A stretch of 14,525 nt of DNA from Prevotella sp. UBA6429 (GTDB lineage Bacteria; Bacteroidota; Bacteroidia; Bacteroidales; Bacteroidaceae): contig DJOV01000064.1 of NCBI GenBank assembly GCA_002437285.1, forward strand, positions 7,840-22,364, written 5' to 3'. Both the position numbers and the translations under genes were made by a program. Positions 6,852-14,515 of this stretch are shown here, piece by piece. Position 1 is the first letter of the stretch. The number at the start of each line of letters is the position of its first letter. The notes below the pieces were generated by a model. The model was not told the origin of the DNA and searched no databases. It saw only the letters and a program-made list of their open reading frames with translations.

Positions 6852-9800
6852 ATGAGAAAAGCATTGTTGATTACGGCCATGGCTGCCATGGCTCTCAACT
6901 TGAGCGCAGCCCGAGTGAAGAAGGCTGCGCCCGTGGAGCAGATGCCCACGTGGACTGAATGGCATGACCTGCAGGTCAATGCGGTCAACCGCTATCCGCT
7001 GCGAACCAATTTCTTCGCTTATGAGAATGAACAGAGCGCTCTGGCCGGCGACATGACCAAGTCGGCCAACTACCTCTCACTCGAGGGCGCTTGGAAGTTC
7101 AACTGGGTGGCCAACGCCGACCAGCGCCCCACCGACTTCTATAAGGCCGACTATGACGACTCTGCGTGGAAGACCATGCAGGTGCCTGGCATCTGGGAGA
7201 TGAACGGATATGGCGACCCCACCTATGTCAACGTGGGATGGGGATGGAGATACATGTTCAACGGCCAAGACTACTTCAAGGGTTTCAAGAAGGAGTACAA
7301 GGTGACGGAGGACAGTGTGCCCGTGCCTATCTCCGACAACCATGTCGGCACTTACCGTCGCGTCATCGAGGTGCCTGCCAACTGGGACGGCAAGCAGGTC
7401 GTGGCCCACTTCGGCTCGGTCACGTCCAACATCTATCTTTTTGTCAATGGACACTTCGCCGGCTACGCCGAGGACAGCAAGGTCGCTGCGGAGTTCGACA
7501 TCACCAAGTTTGTGAAGCCGGGCAAGAACCTTGTCGCCTTCCAGACTTTCCGCTGGTGTGACGGTTCATGGGATGAGGACCAGGACTTCTGGCGTCTGTC
7601 GGGCGTGGCGCGCAACTGCTACCTCTTCGCCAAGAACCCCGCCATCCAGGTGAGCAACGTCAAGATCACTCCTGATCTGCTCAATGGTTACCAGGATGGT
7701 GAGTTGCTCATCAACGTCAATGTGAAGGGCAATCCCATCATCGACTTCCAGTTGCTCAACGCCAACAACCAGGTGGTGGGCAAGTCGTCGGGCAGCTTCC
7801 ACAACATGAGCACCGGTTCGGCACGTTTCACGGTCCGCAACGTCAAGAAGTGGACAGCCGAGACACCTTATTTATATACACTCCTTGCCATTGTCAAGGA
7901 TCGTAAGGGCAATGTCGTGGAGGTCATCCCGCAGAAAGTGGGCTTCCGCAAGGTCGAAATCAAGAACAGCCAGTTGCTTGTCAACGGTCAGCCTGTGCTC
8001 ATCAAGGGTGCCGACCGTCATGAGATGGATCCCGACGGCGGTTATGTCGTCACACGTGAGCGCATGATCCAGGACATCAAGATCATGAAGCGCCTCAATA
8101 TCAATGCCGTCAGAACCTGCCACTATCCCGACGATCCCGTGTGGTATGACCTCTGCGACGAGTATGGTCTCTATGTCACCGCCGAGGCCAACCAGGAGAG
8201 CCATGGCTTCGGCTATGGCCAGAACTCACCCATTGTGACAAAGGCTTTCGCCAAGCAAATCCTGGAGCGCAACCAGCACAACATGGAGATGCAGTACAAC
8301 CATCCTTCAGTCATCGTGTGGAGCTTGGGCAATGAGACCGACAACAGCCAGAACTTCGTGGACGCTTACAACTGGATCAAGAGCCAGGACAAGAGCCGTC
8401 CTGTGCAGTATGAGCGTGGCCTCTGGGGCCATGGCGATGATTCTGAAATCTTCTGCCCCATGTACTACAGCCACGACGCTTGCGACAAGTATGCCAAGAA
8501 CGCCGACCAGAAGCGCCCGCTCATCCAGTGTGAGTACAACCACACCATGGGCAACTCAAGTGGTGGCTTCCTGGAGTATTGGGACCTCATCCGCAAGTAT
8601 CCGAAGTATCAGGGTGGTTACATCTGGGACTTCGTCGACCAGGCCCTCCATCGCAAGCCCGACTTCAAGGCTTCGCGCACAGTGGCCGACTACGAGGCCA
8701 TCTCGGCTTCTCTTGAGCCGGGCACCGGCAAGATGTCGCCCGTCTACACCTATGGCGGCGATTACAACAAGAAGGACGCTTCAGACAACAACTTCAACTG
8801 CAACGGCATCATCGCTCCTGACCGTCAGCTGAACCCGCACGCCTATGAGATTGCCTATGTCCACCAGAACATTTGGGCTGAGGCTGTTGATCTCGCCAAG
8901 GGACAGATTTCTGTGTACAATGAGAACTTCTTCCGTGACCTGAGCAATTACGAGCTCGTGTGGACCCTGATGAAGGATGGCAAGGCTGTCCAGAACGGCA
9001 AGGTGTCGCAGCTCAACGTGCAGCCCCAGCAGAAGGTGAACCTCACGTTGCCCTACACCATTCCGGCAGAGGGTGAGGTGATGCTCAACATCGAGTTCCG
9101 CCTGAAGAGTGCCGAGCCCCTCATGAGCAAGGGTCAGGTAGTGGCTTACCGCCAGTTGGCCGTCCGCGAGGTGAAGCCCGTGGCTGTCCAGCAACCCACA
9201 CAGAAGACCAAGCTGAAGCTGGCCGACGACAAGAAGGCCAATGTGGTGAGCGTGAGCGTGAAAGACCAGTTTGACATTGTGTTCGACAAGACAACCGGTC
9301 TGCTGAAGACCTACAACGTGGCAGGCAAGAGCCTGTTGCCCGAGGGCGGCACCCTGCGTCCCAACTTCTGGCGCGCCGTGACCGACAACGACATGGGCGC
9401 TGGCTTGCAGGGCCGTTTCAAGGCTTGGCGCAATCCGGCCATGAACCTCACTTCCGTCACCTCAACGAAGGTAGGCAAGGTCGGTGCACGCGTGGTGGCT
9501 GTCTACGACATGCCTGACGTGAAGGCCACGCTGACCCTCACTTATGACATCGACGGCGAGGGTGCCATGACCGTCTCCCAGCAGATGAAGACCACTCCTG
9601 ATGCCAAGGTCAGCGACTTGCTGCGCTTCGGCATGGTGATGGACCTCGCCTACAACATGGACCAGAGCGAGTTCTACGGCCGCGGCCCCATCGAGAACTA
9701 CGTTGACCGCAAGGCCAGCCAGAATGTCGGCATCTACAAGCAGACCGCCGACCAGCAGTTCTTCCCCTACATCCGTCCGCAGGAGACAGGCACCAAGAGT

Positions 9801-10103
9801 GACATCCGCTGGTGGAAGCAGACCACTGCCGAGGGACTTGGCTTCCTCGTGACCGCTCAGGAGAGCTACTTCGACGCCAGTGCCCTGCACTACAACATCA
9901 GCGACCTCGACGAGGGAGACAGCAAGGCTCAGCGCCATTCACCCGAGGTGCCCAAGAGCAAGTACACCGAGCTTTGCCTTGATCTCGCACAGTTTGGCCT
10001 GGGTGGCGAGAACAGTTGGGGTTCATGGCCTCTGCCGCAGCACCGTTTGGGCTATAAGGACATGACCTTCACCTTCCATATCACTCCCCTGGGCGTGAAG
10101 TAA
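6852..10103 (+). CDS. Secreted GH2 beta-galactosidase (LacZ-like, five domains)
   Basis: A predicted periplasmic beta-galactosidase of 1083 aa that removes non-reducing terminal beta-galactose. Residues 1-20 are a signal peptide without a lipobox. The GH2 sugar-binding domain covers about 77-250 (LEGAWKF; WRLSGVARNCYLF), an Ig-like domain about 255-365, the TIM barrel about 370-660, a second Ig-like domain about 680-780, and the C-terminal Bgal_small_N-type domain about 800-1080 (FWRAVTDNDMG at 839-849). The acid/base is Glu495 in WSLGNETDN and the nucleophile Glu561 in QCEYNHTMGNS; DRHEMDPDGG (388-397) matches the LacZ NRHEHHP loop with Asp for Asn. The size is close to E. coli LacZ (about 1020 aa) plus the signal peptide. 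It is cotranscribed with the GH105 gene 16 nt upstream and ends at a strong terminator. Its Lys codons are nearly all AAG, which suggests high expression. Specificity for beta-galactose rather than another GH2 sugar rests on domain layout. Confidence 0.93.
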   Translation: MRKALLITAMAAMALNLSAARVKKAAPVEQMPTWTEWHDLQVNAVNRYPLRTNFFAYENEQSALAGDMTKSANYLSLEGAWKFNWVANADQRPTDFYKADYDDSAWKTMQVPGIWEMNGYGDPTYVNVGWGWRYMFNGQDYFKGFKKEYKVTEDSVPVPISDNHVGTYRRVIEVPANWDGKQVVAHFGSVTSNIYLFVNGHFAGYAEDSKVAAEFDITKFVKPGKNLVAFQTFRWCDGSWDEDQDFWRLSGVARNCYLFAKNPAIQVSNVKITPDLLNGYQDGELLINVNVKGNPIIDFQLLNANNQVVGKSSGSFHNMSTGSARFTVRNVKKWTAETPYLYTLLAIVKDRKGNVVEVIPQKVGFRKVEIKNSQLLVNGQPVLIKGADRHEMDPDGGYVVTRERMIQDIKIMKRLNINAVRTCHYPDDPVWYDLCDEYGLYVTAEANQESHGFGYGQNSPIVTKAFAKQILERNQHNMEMQYNHPSVIVWSLGNETDNSQNFVDAYNWIKSQDKSRPVQYERGLWGHGDDSEIFCPMYYSHDACDKYAKNADQKRPLIQCEYNHTMGNSSGGFLEYWDLIRKYPKYQGGYIWDFVDQALHRKPDFKASRTVADYEAISASLEPGTGKMSPVYTYGGDYNKKDASDNNFNCNGIIAPDRQLNPHAYEIAYVHQNIWAEAVDLAKGQISVYNENFFRDLSNYELVWTLMKDGKAVQNGKVSQLNVQPQQKVNLTLPYTIPAEGEVMLNIEFRLKSAEPLMSKGQVVAYRQLAVREVKPVAVQQPTQKTKLKLADDKKANVVSVSVKDQFDIVFDKTTGLLKTYNVAGKSLLPEGGTLRPNFWRAVTDNDMGAGLQGRFKAWRNPAMNLTSVTSTKVGKVGARVVAVYDMPDVKATLTLTYDIDGEGAMTVSQQMKTTPDAKVSDLLRFGMVMDLAYNMDQSEFYGRGPIENYVDRKASQNVGIYKQTADQQFFPYIRPQETGTKSDIRWWKQTTAEGLGFLVTAQESYFDASALHYNISDLDEGDSKAQRHSPEVPKSKYTELCLDLAQFGLGGENSWGSWPLPQHRLGYKDMTFTFHITPLGVK

Positions 10104-10129
10104 GGACGATAGGATCTCCATAAAAAAAG

Positions 10130-10172
10130 TCCTTGCGGACGGTGTGCCTCAGCGCGCTCCCGTCCGCAAGGA
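10130..10172 (+). terminator. Intrinsic terminator after the GH2 gene
   Basis: A 13-bp perfect GC-rich stem (10130-10142 with 10160-10172) encloses a 17-nt loop and is followed by eight T (10173-10180). Seven A precede the left arm (10122-10128), so the stem can extend and the element can also act on the minus strand. It lies 27 nt after the GH2 stop. Confidence 0.92.
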
Positions 10173-10180
10173 TTTTTTTT

Positions 10181-10277
10181 AGGTGGGTTCTATAAATTAC
10201 CACCATAACGATATAAAAAAACAGTGGATTACGTTTTGCCAGATTTTTATGGAACCCATCTTGAAAGAGTGGTGGTA
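10181..10277. other. Two interleaved inverted repeats, possible pseudoknot
   Basis: AGGTGGGTTC (10181-10190) pairs with GAACCCATCT (10252-10261), ten pairs including one G-U. TACCACCA (10198-10205) pairs perfectly with TGGTGGTA (10270-10277). The second pair starts inside the loop of the first and ends outside it, so both can form together only as an H-type pseudoknot, or as alternatives. The segment lies between two terminators in a convergent intergenic region and codes for nothing I recognise. The function is unknown and chance is possible. Confidence 0.35.
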
Positions 10278-10280
10278 CGA

Positions 10281-10326
10281 AAAACGAGCCGCCCCTGCCA
10301 AACTTTTGGCAGGGGCGGCTCGTTTT
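10281..10326. terminator. Bidirectional terminator, 21-bp perfect hairpin
   Basis: Positions 10281-10301 pair perfectly with 10306-10326 around the tetraloop ACTT. The stem core is GC-rich (CGAGCCGCCCCTGCC) and has A/T at the base, giving a U-run on both strands. It lies 20 nt after the stop of the minus-strand guanylyltransferase, which it should terminate, and also backs up the GH2 terminator on the plus strand. Confidence 0.93.
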
Positions 10327-10346
10327 ATTTGGGCGATGATGATGTC

Positions 10347-11435
10347 TTACACGAAGTCCTCGCCCTTTTTCAGTTGTGTCTCGTTGACGTATTTGCGTAC
10401 CAGTGCCGACGAGTCTTCTTTCTTGCAGATGAGCAGCACGTTGCCTTTCTCCGCCACGATGAAGTCCTCCAGTCCATTGATGACGCCCAGGTGGCCCTTG
10501 GGCAGCTTGATGATGTTGCCATGGCTGTTCTCGATCATCACCTCCGAGTCGATGACCACGTTGTCTTCATCGGTCTTGGGCAGTGCCTCGTAGATGCCGT
10601 GCCATGTGCCCACATCGGCCCATCCGAAGTCGCACCTCATCACGCTCACGTGGTCCGACTTCTCCAGGATGCCCATGTCTACCGACAGGTTGGGGTAGGC
10701 GGTGAAGTGCTCCATCATGTAGTCTTCCTCTTCCTTGGCGGTGGCGTGATCGTTGAGCTCGTCAAGGTTGCGCAACACGGGTGGCAGGATGCGCGAGAAC
10801 TCCTTGCGCAGATGGTGCACGTTTGACAGGAACAAGCCCGTGTTCCAGTAGAACTCGCCACTGTCCATGAACATTTGCGCAAACTCGCGGTCGGGCTTCT
10901 CCGTGAACGCCTTCACCTTGTAGACGTCTTGCTGCTGAGGCTCTCCCATCTGTATGTAGCCGTAACCGGGCTCGGGCCTTGTCGGCTTGACGCCCATCGT
11001 GAGAAAGCTGTCGTTGGCAGCCACAAAGGCCAGTCCTTCCAGCACGTTTCTGCGGAACGCGTCCTCGTTGAAGACCAGCTGGTCCGATGGCACGGCTATC
11101 ATGCAGGCATCGGGGTCGAGCTGCGAGATGCGGTGGTTGGCCCAGGCGATGCTGGGTGCCGTGTTGCGGTGAATGGGCTCCGCCATGATGCGCTCGCGGG
11201 GGACGTTGGGCAGTTGCTGTGTCACCAAGTCGAGGTAGTCGATATTGGTGTTGACAAATATGTGTTCGGGGTCCAGTATCTTCGCCATCCTGTCGTAGGT
11301 CTGCTGCAACTGGGTGCGGCCTGTGCCGAAGAAGTCGATGAACTGCTTGGGGTGCATCTCGCGGCTGCAAGGCCACAGGCGACGCCCTTTGCCGCCGGCA
11401 AGAATCAAGCAATAATTATGATCAACAGATGTCAT
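10347..11435 (-). CDS. manC: Mannose-1-phosphate guanylyltransferase
   Basis: A cytoplasmic nucleotidyltransferase of 362 aa that joins GTP and mannose 1-phosphate to GDP-mannose, the donor for mannose and the precursor of GDP-fucose in surface polysaccharides and glycoproteins. The N-terminal signature LAGGKGRRLWPCSR (12-25) with PKQF (29-32) binds the nucleotide. EPIHRNTAP (86-94), FTEKP (177-181), WNTGLF (197-202) and DFGWADVGTW (269-278) are the other family motifs. A short beta-helix-like end (about 290-350, HGNIIKLP) follows. It lacks the C-terminal phosphomannose isomerase domain of the bifunctional enzymes, as is usual for this length. The segment PSDQL (116-120) has Gln where a His (PSDH/ADH) is common in the family. 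The gene stands alone, convergent with GH2 and divergent from the B6 kinase, so it is probably a housekeeping copy rather than part of a capsule cluster. The symbol follows the family name; other symbols are in use. Confidence 0.92.
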   Translation of the reverse strand: MTSVDHNYCLILAGGKGRRLWPCSREMHPKQFIDFFGTGRTQLQQTYDRMAKILDPEHIFVNTNIDYLDLVTQQLPNVPRERIMAEPIHRNTAPSIAWANHRISQLDPDACMIAVPSDQLVFNEDAFRRNVLEGLAFVAANDSFLTMGVKPTRPEPGYGYIQMGEPQQQDVYKVKAFTEKPDREFAQMFMDSGEFYWNTGLFLSNVHHLRKEFSRILPPVLRNLDELNDHATAKEEEDYMMEHFTAYPNLSVDMGILEKSDHVSVMRCDFGWADVGTWHGIYEALPKTDEDNVVIDSEVMIENSHGNIIKLPKGHLGVINGLEDFIVAEKGNVLLICKKEDSSALVRKYVNETQLKKGEDFV

Positions 11436-11466
11436 AGGCTAAGTACAGATTTAAAATTCAACAATG

Positions 11467-11474
11467 CGAAGTTA
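11467..11474 (-). promoter_or_regulatory. Possible promoter for the guanylyltransferase (-7 TAACTTCG)
   Basis: Read on the minus strand, TAACTTCG differs from TAnnTTTG at one position and lies about 30 nt before the ATG, preceded by a T/A-rich stretch. No better match was found between the two divergent genes on this strand. Confidence 0.3.
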
Positions 11475-11570
11475 CAACAATAAAACGAGACGGCCACACC
11501 CTTTAGTATTTATTTGGATAAGTTTTTGATATTTTTACCAAACCCTTCATGCCCCCCAAATTCTTTTTGC

Positions 11571-11578
11571 TAACTTTG
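11571..11578 (+). promoter_or_regulatory. Promoter for the B6 kinase-transporter unit (-7 TAACTTTG)
   Basis: TAACTTTG matches the Bacteroidota -7 consensus exactly and is followed by CATAAG. No clear -33 TTTG lies at the usual distance. The leader to the ATG at 11674 would be about 90 nt. The rest of 11436-11673 is AT-rich on the left, and I see no riboswitch or operator in it. Confidence 0.55.
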
Positions 11579-11673
11579 CATAAGAAATGCATAAGATAAG
11601 CAGCGCCCGGCCATTTGAAAGCGGCTTTCATAGTGCCCGTTAGCGTTGTCTCCCCATACGAAAACAACCAATC

Positions 11674-12492
11674 ATGACAACGAAGCAGATTCTTCTGATC
11701 AACGATATTTGCGGATACGGCAAGGTGGCCACGGCGGCCATGTTGCCCATCCTTTCCTATATGGGCCACTCCACCTACAACCTGCCGACAGCCATCGTGT
11801 CCAACACGCTCGACTATGGCAAGTTCAACCTCCTCGACACCACCGACTACATCACGGGTGTCTTTCCCGTGTGGAAGGCTCTCGGCTTCCGCTACGACGC
11901 CATCGCCACGGGCTTCATCGCTTCGGAGCGGCAGGCGCGCATCGTGTCGCAATATTGCCGTGAGCAGGCCGCCCACGGTACCACCATCTATGTGGACCCC
12001 ATCATGGGCGACGAGGGAAAGCTCTACAACGGTGTGACGCCGGCCACCATCCAGAGCATGCGCGAGATGATCGCCGTGGCCGATCTCATCTACCCCAACC
12101 ACACCGAGGCTTGCTATCTCACGGGCTCCGGCTATCACGCCGAGGGCGTGAGCCATGAGGAGGCCGTGGCCCTGGTCGACGGCTTGCGGGCCATCGGCAG
12201 CAAGTCGGTGCTCATCACGTCGGTCAGGGTCGACGGGCAGCCCAGTGTCGTGGGCTACAACCATCTGTCGGGCGATTACTTCTCACTGCCCTACACCGAG
12301 ATACCCGTCCACTTCCCCGGCACGGGCGACATCTTCTCGGCGGTGCTCATCGGCCACCTGCTGGCTGGCGAGGCACTGTCATCGGCCACCCGCGAGGCCA
12401 TGGATGCCGTCTACCGGCTGATAGACTTGAACAAGGACAACGAAGATAAGAACCGCGGCATTCCGCTCGAAAAATACTTGAACATTCTCTGA
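11674..12492 (+). CDS. Pyridoxal/pyridoxamine kinase (PdxY-like)
   Basis: A cytoplasmic ribokinase-superfamily kinase of 272 aa that phosphorylates pyridoxal, pyridoxamine or pyridoxine with ATP in vitamin B6 salvage. The N-terminus ILLINDICGYGKVATAAMLP carries the substrate-side loop typical of PdxY/PdxK proteins (GYGKV where others have GHGAVG). VDPIMGDEGKLYNG (107-120) and PNHTEACYLTG (141-151) are further family motifs. FPGTGDIFSA (214-223) is the anion-hole motif with Asp219 as the catalytic base. The full length and all motifs argue for a working enzyme; the preferred vitamer cannot be told. The stop codon TGA shares its A with the ATG of the transporter, so translation of the two is probably coupled. 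Confidence 0.88.
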   Translation: MTTKQILLINDICGYGKVATAAMLPILSYMGHSTYNLPTAIVSNTLDYGKFNLLDTTDYITGVFPVWKALGFRYDAIATGFIASERQARIVSQYCREQAAHGTTIYVDPIMGDEGKLYNGVTPATIQSMREMIAVADLIYPNHTEACYLTGSGYHAEGVSHEEAVALVDGLRAIGSKSVLITSVRVDGQPSVVGYNHLSGDYFSLPYTEIPVHFPGTGDIFSAVLIGHLLAGEALSSATREAMDAVYRLIDLNKDNEDKNRGIPLEKYLNIL

Positions 12493-14156
12493 TGGACTGG
12501 TTACACTCGCTCTTCTCCATCCACTCGTCCACCGAGTCGATGGTTGTCATTTCGCTGATCATTGCCATAGGCATGGCCTTGGGCAAGGTCAAGGTGATGG
12601 GAGTCTCGCTGGGCGTGGCTTTCGTCTTCTTCATCGGCATCCTGGCCGGCCACTTGGGGCTGACCGTCGACGCCACGGTGCTCGACTATGCCGAGACCTT
12701 CGGCCTCTCGATGTTTGTCTATTGTCTCGGCCTCCACGTGGGCCCCAACATCTTCGGGTCGCTCCGCCATGAGGGCATGGCGCTCAACCTGTGGAGCCTG
12801 GCCATCATCGTCGCGGGCACCCTGTTTGCCCTTGCCCTGGTGCCCGTCACGGGTGTCAGCCTGCCCGACATGGTGGGCTTGCTCTGTGGCGCCACCACCA
12901 ACACGCCGGCCCTTGGCGCGGCCACGCAGGCGCTGGATGTGCTGGGCTTGCCGTCTGACAGTGTGGCCCTGGCCACGGCTGTCACCTATCCGCTCGGTGT
13001 GGTGGGCGTCATCATCGCCATGATGCTCATCCGCAAGTGCTTCGTCAAGCCCTGCGACCTTGAGGTGAAGCCCCTCACTGACGACGACCACACCTACATC
13101 GCACAGTTCATCGCGATGAACCCTGCCATTGCCGGCAAGACCATCGCGCAGATAGCCGAGCTCACCCACTTGAAGTTTATCATCTCCCGCATCTGGCGCA
13201 ACGGACAGGTCATCATGCCCGTGTCGTCCACCGTCATCCTGCAGGGCGACTCGCTGCTCGTGGTGACTACCAAGGAGGATGAAGACACCATGGTGCTGCT
13301 CTTCGGCAAGCAGGTGGAGAAAGACTGGAACGGCGAGCAAATCGACTGGAATGCCATCGACTCCAACGTGGAGAGCCGTGTCTGCGTCGTGACGCGCACC
13401 GCCCTCAACGGCCGTCACCTGGGCGAGCTGCAGTTGCGCCACACCTATGGTGTCAACGTGAGTCGTGTGCTGCGCGGCGACATCAAGCTCCTGGCCAGCG
13501 ACGACCTGCGCCTGCAGTATGGCGACCGCGTCACGGTGGTGGGTCGCCATGAGGCGGTGAACAATGTGGAGAACTTCTTCGGCAACTCGGTGAAGACGCT
13601 CGAGAAGCCCAACGTCGGCAGCATCTTTCTGGGCATCGTGCTGGGCTTGGCGCTCGGCACCATACCCTTCCACCTGCCCGGCATGGAGTCGCCCATCCGG
13701 CTCGGCATTGCCGGTGGCCCGATTATCATGGGCATCATCGTCGGCGCGTTGGGTCCCCGCATGCACTTCATCTCCTACACCACCCGCTCGGCCTCGCTCA
13801 TGCTGCGCAGCCTGGGACTGGCCATCTATCTGGCGTGCCTGGGCCTCTCGGCCGGCAAGGACTTCTTTGCCACGGTGGTGCGCCCCGAGGGCCTGTTGTG
13901 GCTGGGCCTGGGCTTCCTCATCACCGTCGTCCCGACGGTCATCATTGGCATCATAGCCCTCCATAAGCACAAGTACGACTTCGGCACGGTGTGCGGCATC
14001 ATCTGTGGCAGCATGGCCAACCCGATGGCCCTGGGCTATGCCAACGACACGCTGAAGGGCGACACGGCCAGCATCAGTTATGCCTCCGTCTACCCCATGG
14101 GCATGTTTGTCAGGGTCGTCATAGCCCAGTTGCTCATCATGTTCTTCATGAACTGA
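12492..14156 (+). CDS. AspT/YidE/YbjL-family transporter with two TrkA-C domains
   Basis: A predicted inner-membrane transporter of 554 aa. The N-terminal half (about 10-190) holds five or six membrane helices and the family motif GATTNTPALG (133-142). Two cytoplasmic TrkA-C (RCK_C) domains follow at about 198-275 (ILQGDSLLVVTTKED) and 294-365 (LQYGDRVTVVGRHE). The C-terminal half (about 375-554) repeats the membrane domain, with GIIVGALGPR and CGSMANPMALGYA as counterparts of the first-half motifs. This order (membrane repeat, two RCK_C, membrane repeat) and length are the standard for the family, whose characterised member AspT exchanges aspartate for alanine. The substrate here is unknown. 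The start overlaps the kinase stop by one base (TGATG), which points to coupled expression with vitamin B6 phosphorylation. Confidence 0.9.
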   Translation: MDWLHSLFSIHSSTESMVVISLIIAIGMALGKVKVMGVSLGVAFVFFIGILAGHLGLTVDATVLDYAETFGLSMFVYCLGLHVGPNIFGSLRHEGMALNLWSLAIIVAGTLFALALVPVTGVSLPDMVGLLCGATTNTPALGAATQALDVLGLPSDSVALATAVTYPLGVVGVIIAMMLIRKCFVKPCDLEVKPLTDDDHTYIAQFIAMNPAIAGKTIAQIAELTHLKFIISRIWRNGQVIMPVSSTVILQGDSLLVVTTKEDEDTMVLLFGKQVEKDWNGEQIDWNAIDSNVESRVCVVTRTALNGRHLGELQLRHTYGVNVSRVLRGDIKLLASDDLRLQYGDRVTVVGRHEAVNNVENFFGNSVKTLEKPNVGSIFLGIVLGLALGTIPFHLPGMESPIRLGIAGGPIIMGIIVGALGPRMHFISYTTRSASLMLRSLGLAIYLACLGLSAGKDFFATVVRPEGLLWLGLGFLITVVPTVIIGIIALHKHKYDFGTVCGIICGSMANPMALGYANDTLKGDTASISYASVYPMGMFVRVVIAQLLIMFFMN

Positions 14157-14273
14157 CAAAAGCCCATAACTCGTTGTGTTTCAAGAAGCAAGGAAAGGGA
14201 TAAATAACACATCGCTATTCCACCCTCTTCCGTCCTCTATCCACGGAGTGTAAACAGCATGGCTTGCGAGACA

Positions 14274-14323
14274 TGCGTGAGCGGTTTCATCAGTTTGCAG
14301 TCCTGCTGCGTGAGCGGTTTCAT
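14274..14323. repeat. 17-nt direct repeat, two copies 33 nt apart
   Basis: TGCGTGAGCGGTTTCAT occurs at 14274-14290 and again at 14307-14323, with a 16-nt spacer. The 33-nt period is a multiple of three. On the minus strand the repeat is read within a 28-codon ORF (14237-14323) as MKPLT, six residues, MKPLT. Two copies are too few for a CRISPR array. It may belong to a dispersed repeat family or a tiny repetitive peptide gene. Confidence 0.6.
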
Positions 14324-14334
14324 TTGGTTTATGG

Positions 14335-14396
14335 CCAGGGGTGCGGGAAGGCGGCGACAGCCGCCATGAGCCCGTCAAGGCTTCCCGCATCCCTGG
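14335..14396. other. Long hairpin with an inner stem-loop
   Basis: CCAGGGGTGCGGGAAG (14335-14350) pairs with CTTCCCGCATCCCTGG (14381-14396) over 16 bp with one G-U. Inside it GCGGC (14351-14355) pairs with GCCGC (14360-14364) around GACA. The right side is followed by GGTTTATATCGG, a poor U-tract. It may serve as a 3' end or stabiliser for the kinase-transporter mRNA, about 180 nt past the stop. Confidence 0.55.
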
Positions 14397-14492
14397 GGTT
14401 TATATCGGTTTACATTCAAGGCGCACATCATGGAATAAAGCGGACAATGTATATAATAAAACAGGCGTTATTTTCAGCTTCAAAATATTTTG

Positions 14493-14515
14493 GCCGAAAT
14501 ACGCGAATTTTCGGC
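14493..14515. repeat. Short inverted repeat near the right edge
   Basis: GCCGAAA (14493-14499) pairs with TTTCGGC (14509-14515) around a 9-nt loop containing CGCG, and T-rich sequence follows (14517-14522). It could be a weak terminator for either strand or part of a longer repeat cut by the window end. Confidence 0.4.

Noticed and set aside
10183..10826. Plus-strand ORFs (10183-10593 and 10224-10826) crossing the terminator hairpin
   Set aside because: They read through a 21-bp perfect hairpin and then antisense to the guanylyltransferase, with no domain pattern.
12501..14159. A 552-codon open frame on the minus strand opposite the transporter
   Set aside because: It is a GC-rich shadow of the transporter gene: its product is rich in His, Asp, Gln and Arg, has no domain pattern and no promoter, while the plus-strand frame has clear membrane helices and family motifs.
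14274..14323. CRISPR-like repeat-spacer-repeat
   Set aside because: There are only two 17-nt repeats with one 16-nt spacer, shorter than any standard array, and no cas genes are present.
14181..14390. A 69-codon minus-strand ORF across the right-hand repeats
   Set aside because: It spans both the hairpin and the direct repeat, and its ETAHA repeats simply mirror the nucleotide repeat. Nothing supports translation in this frame.
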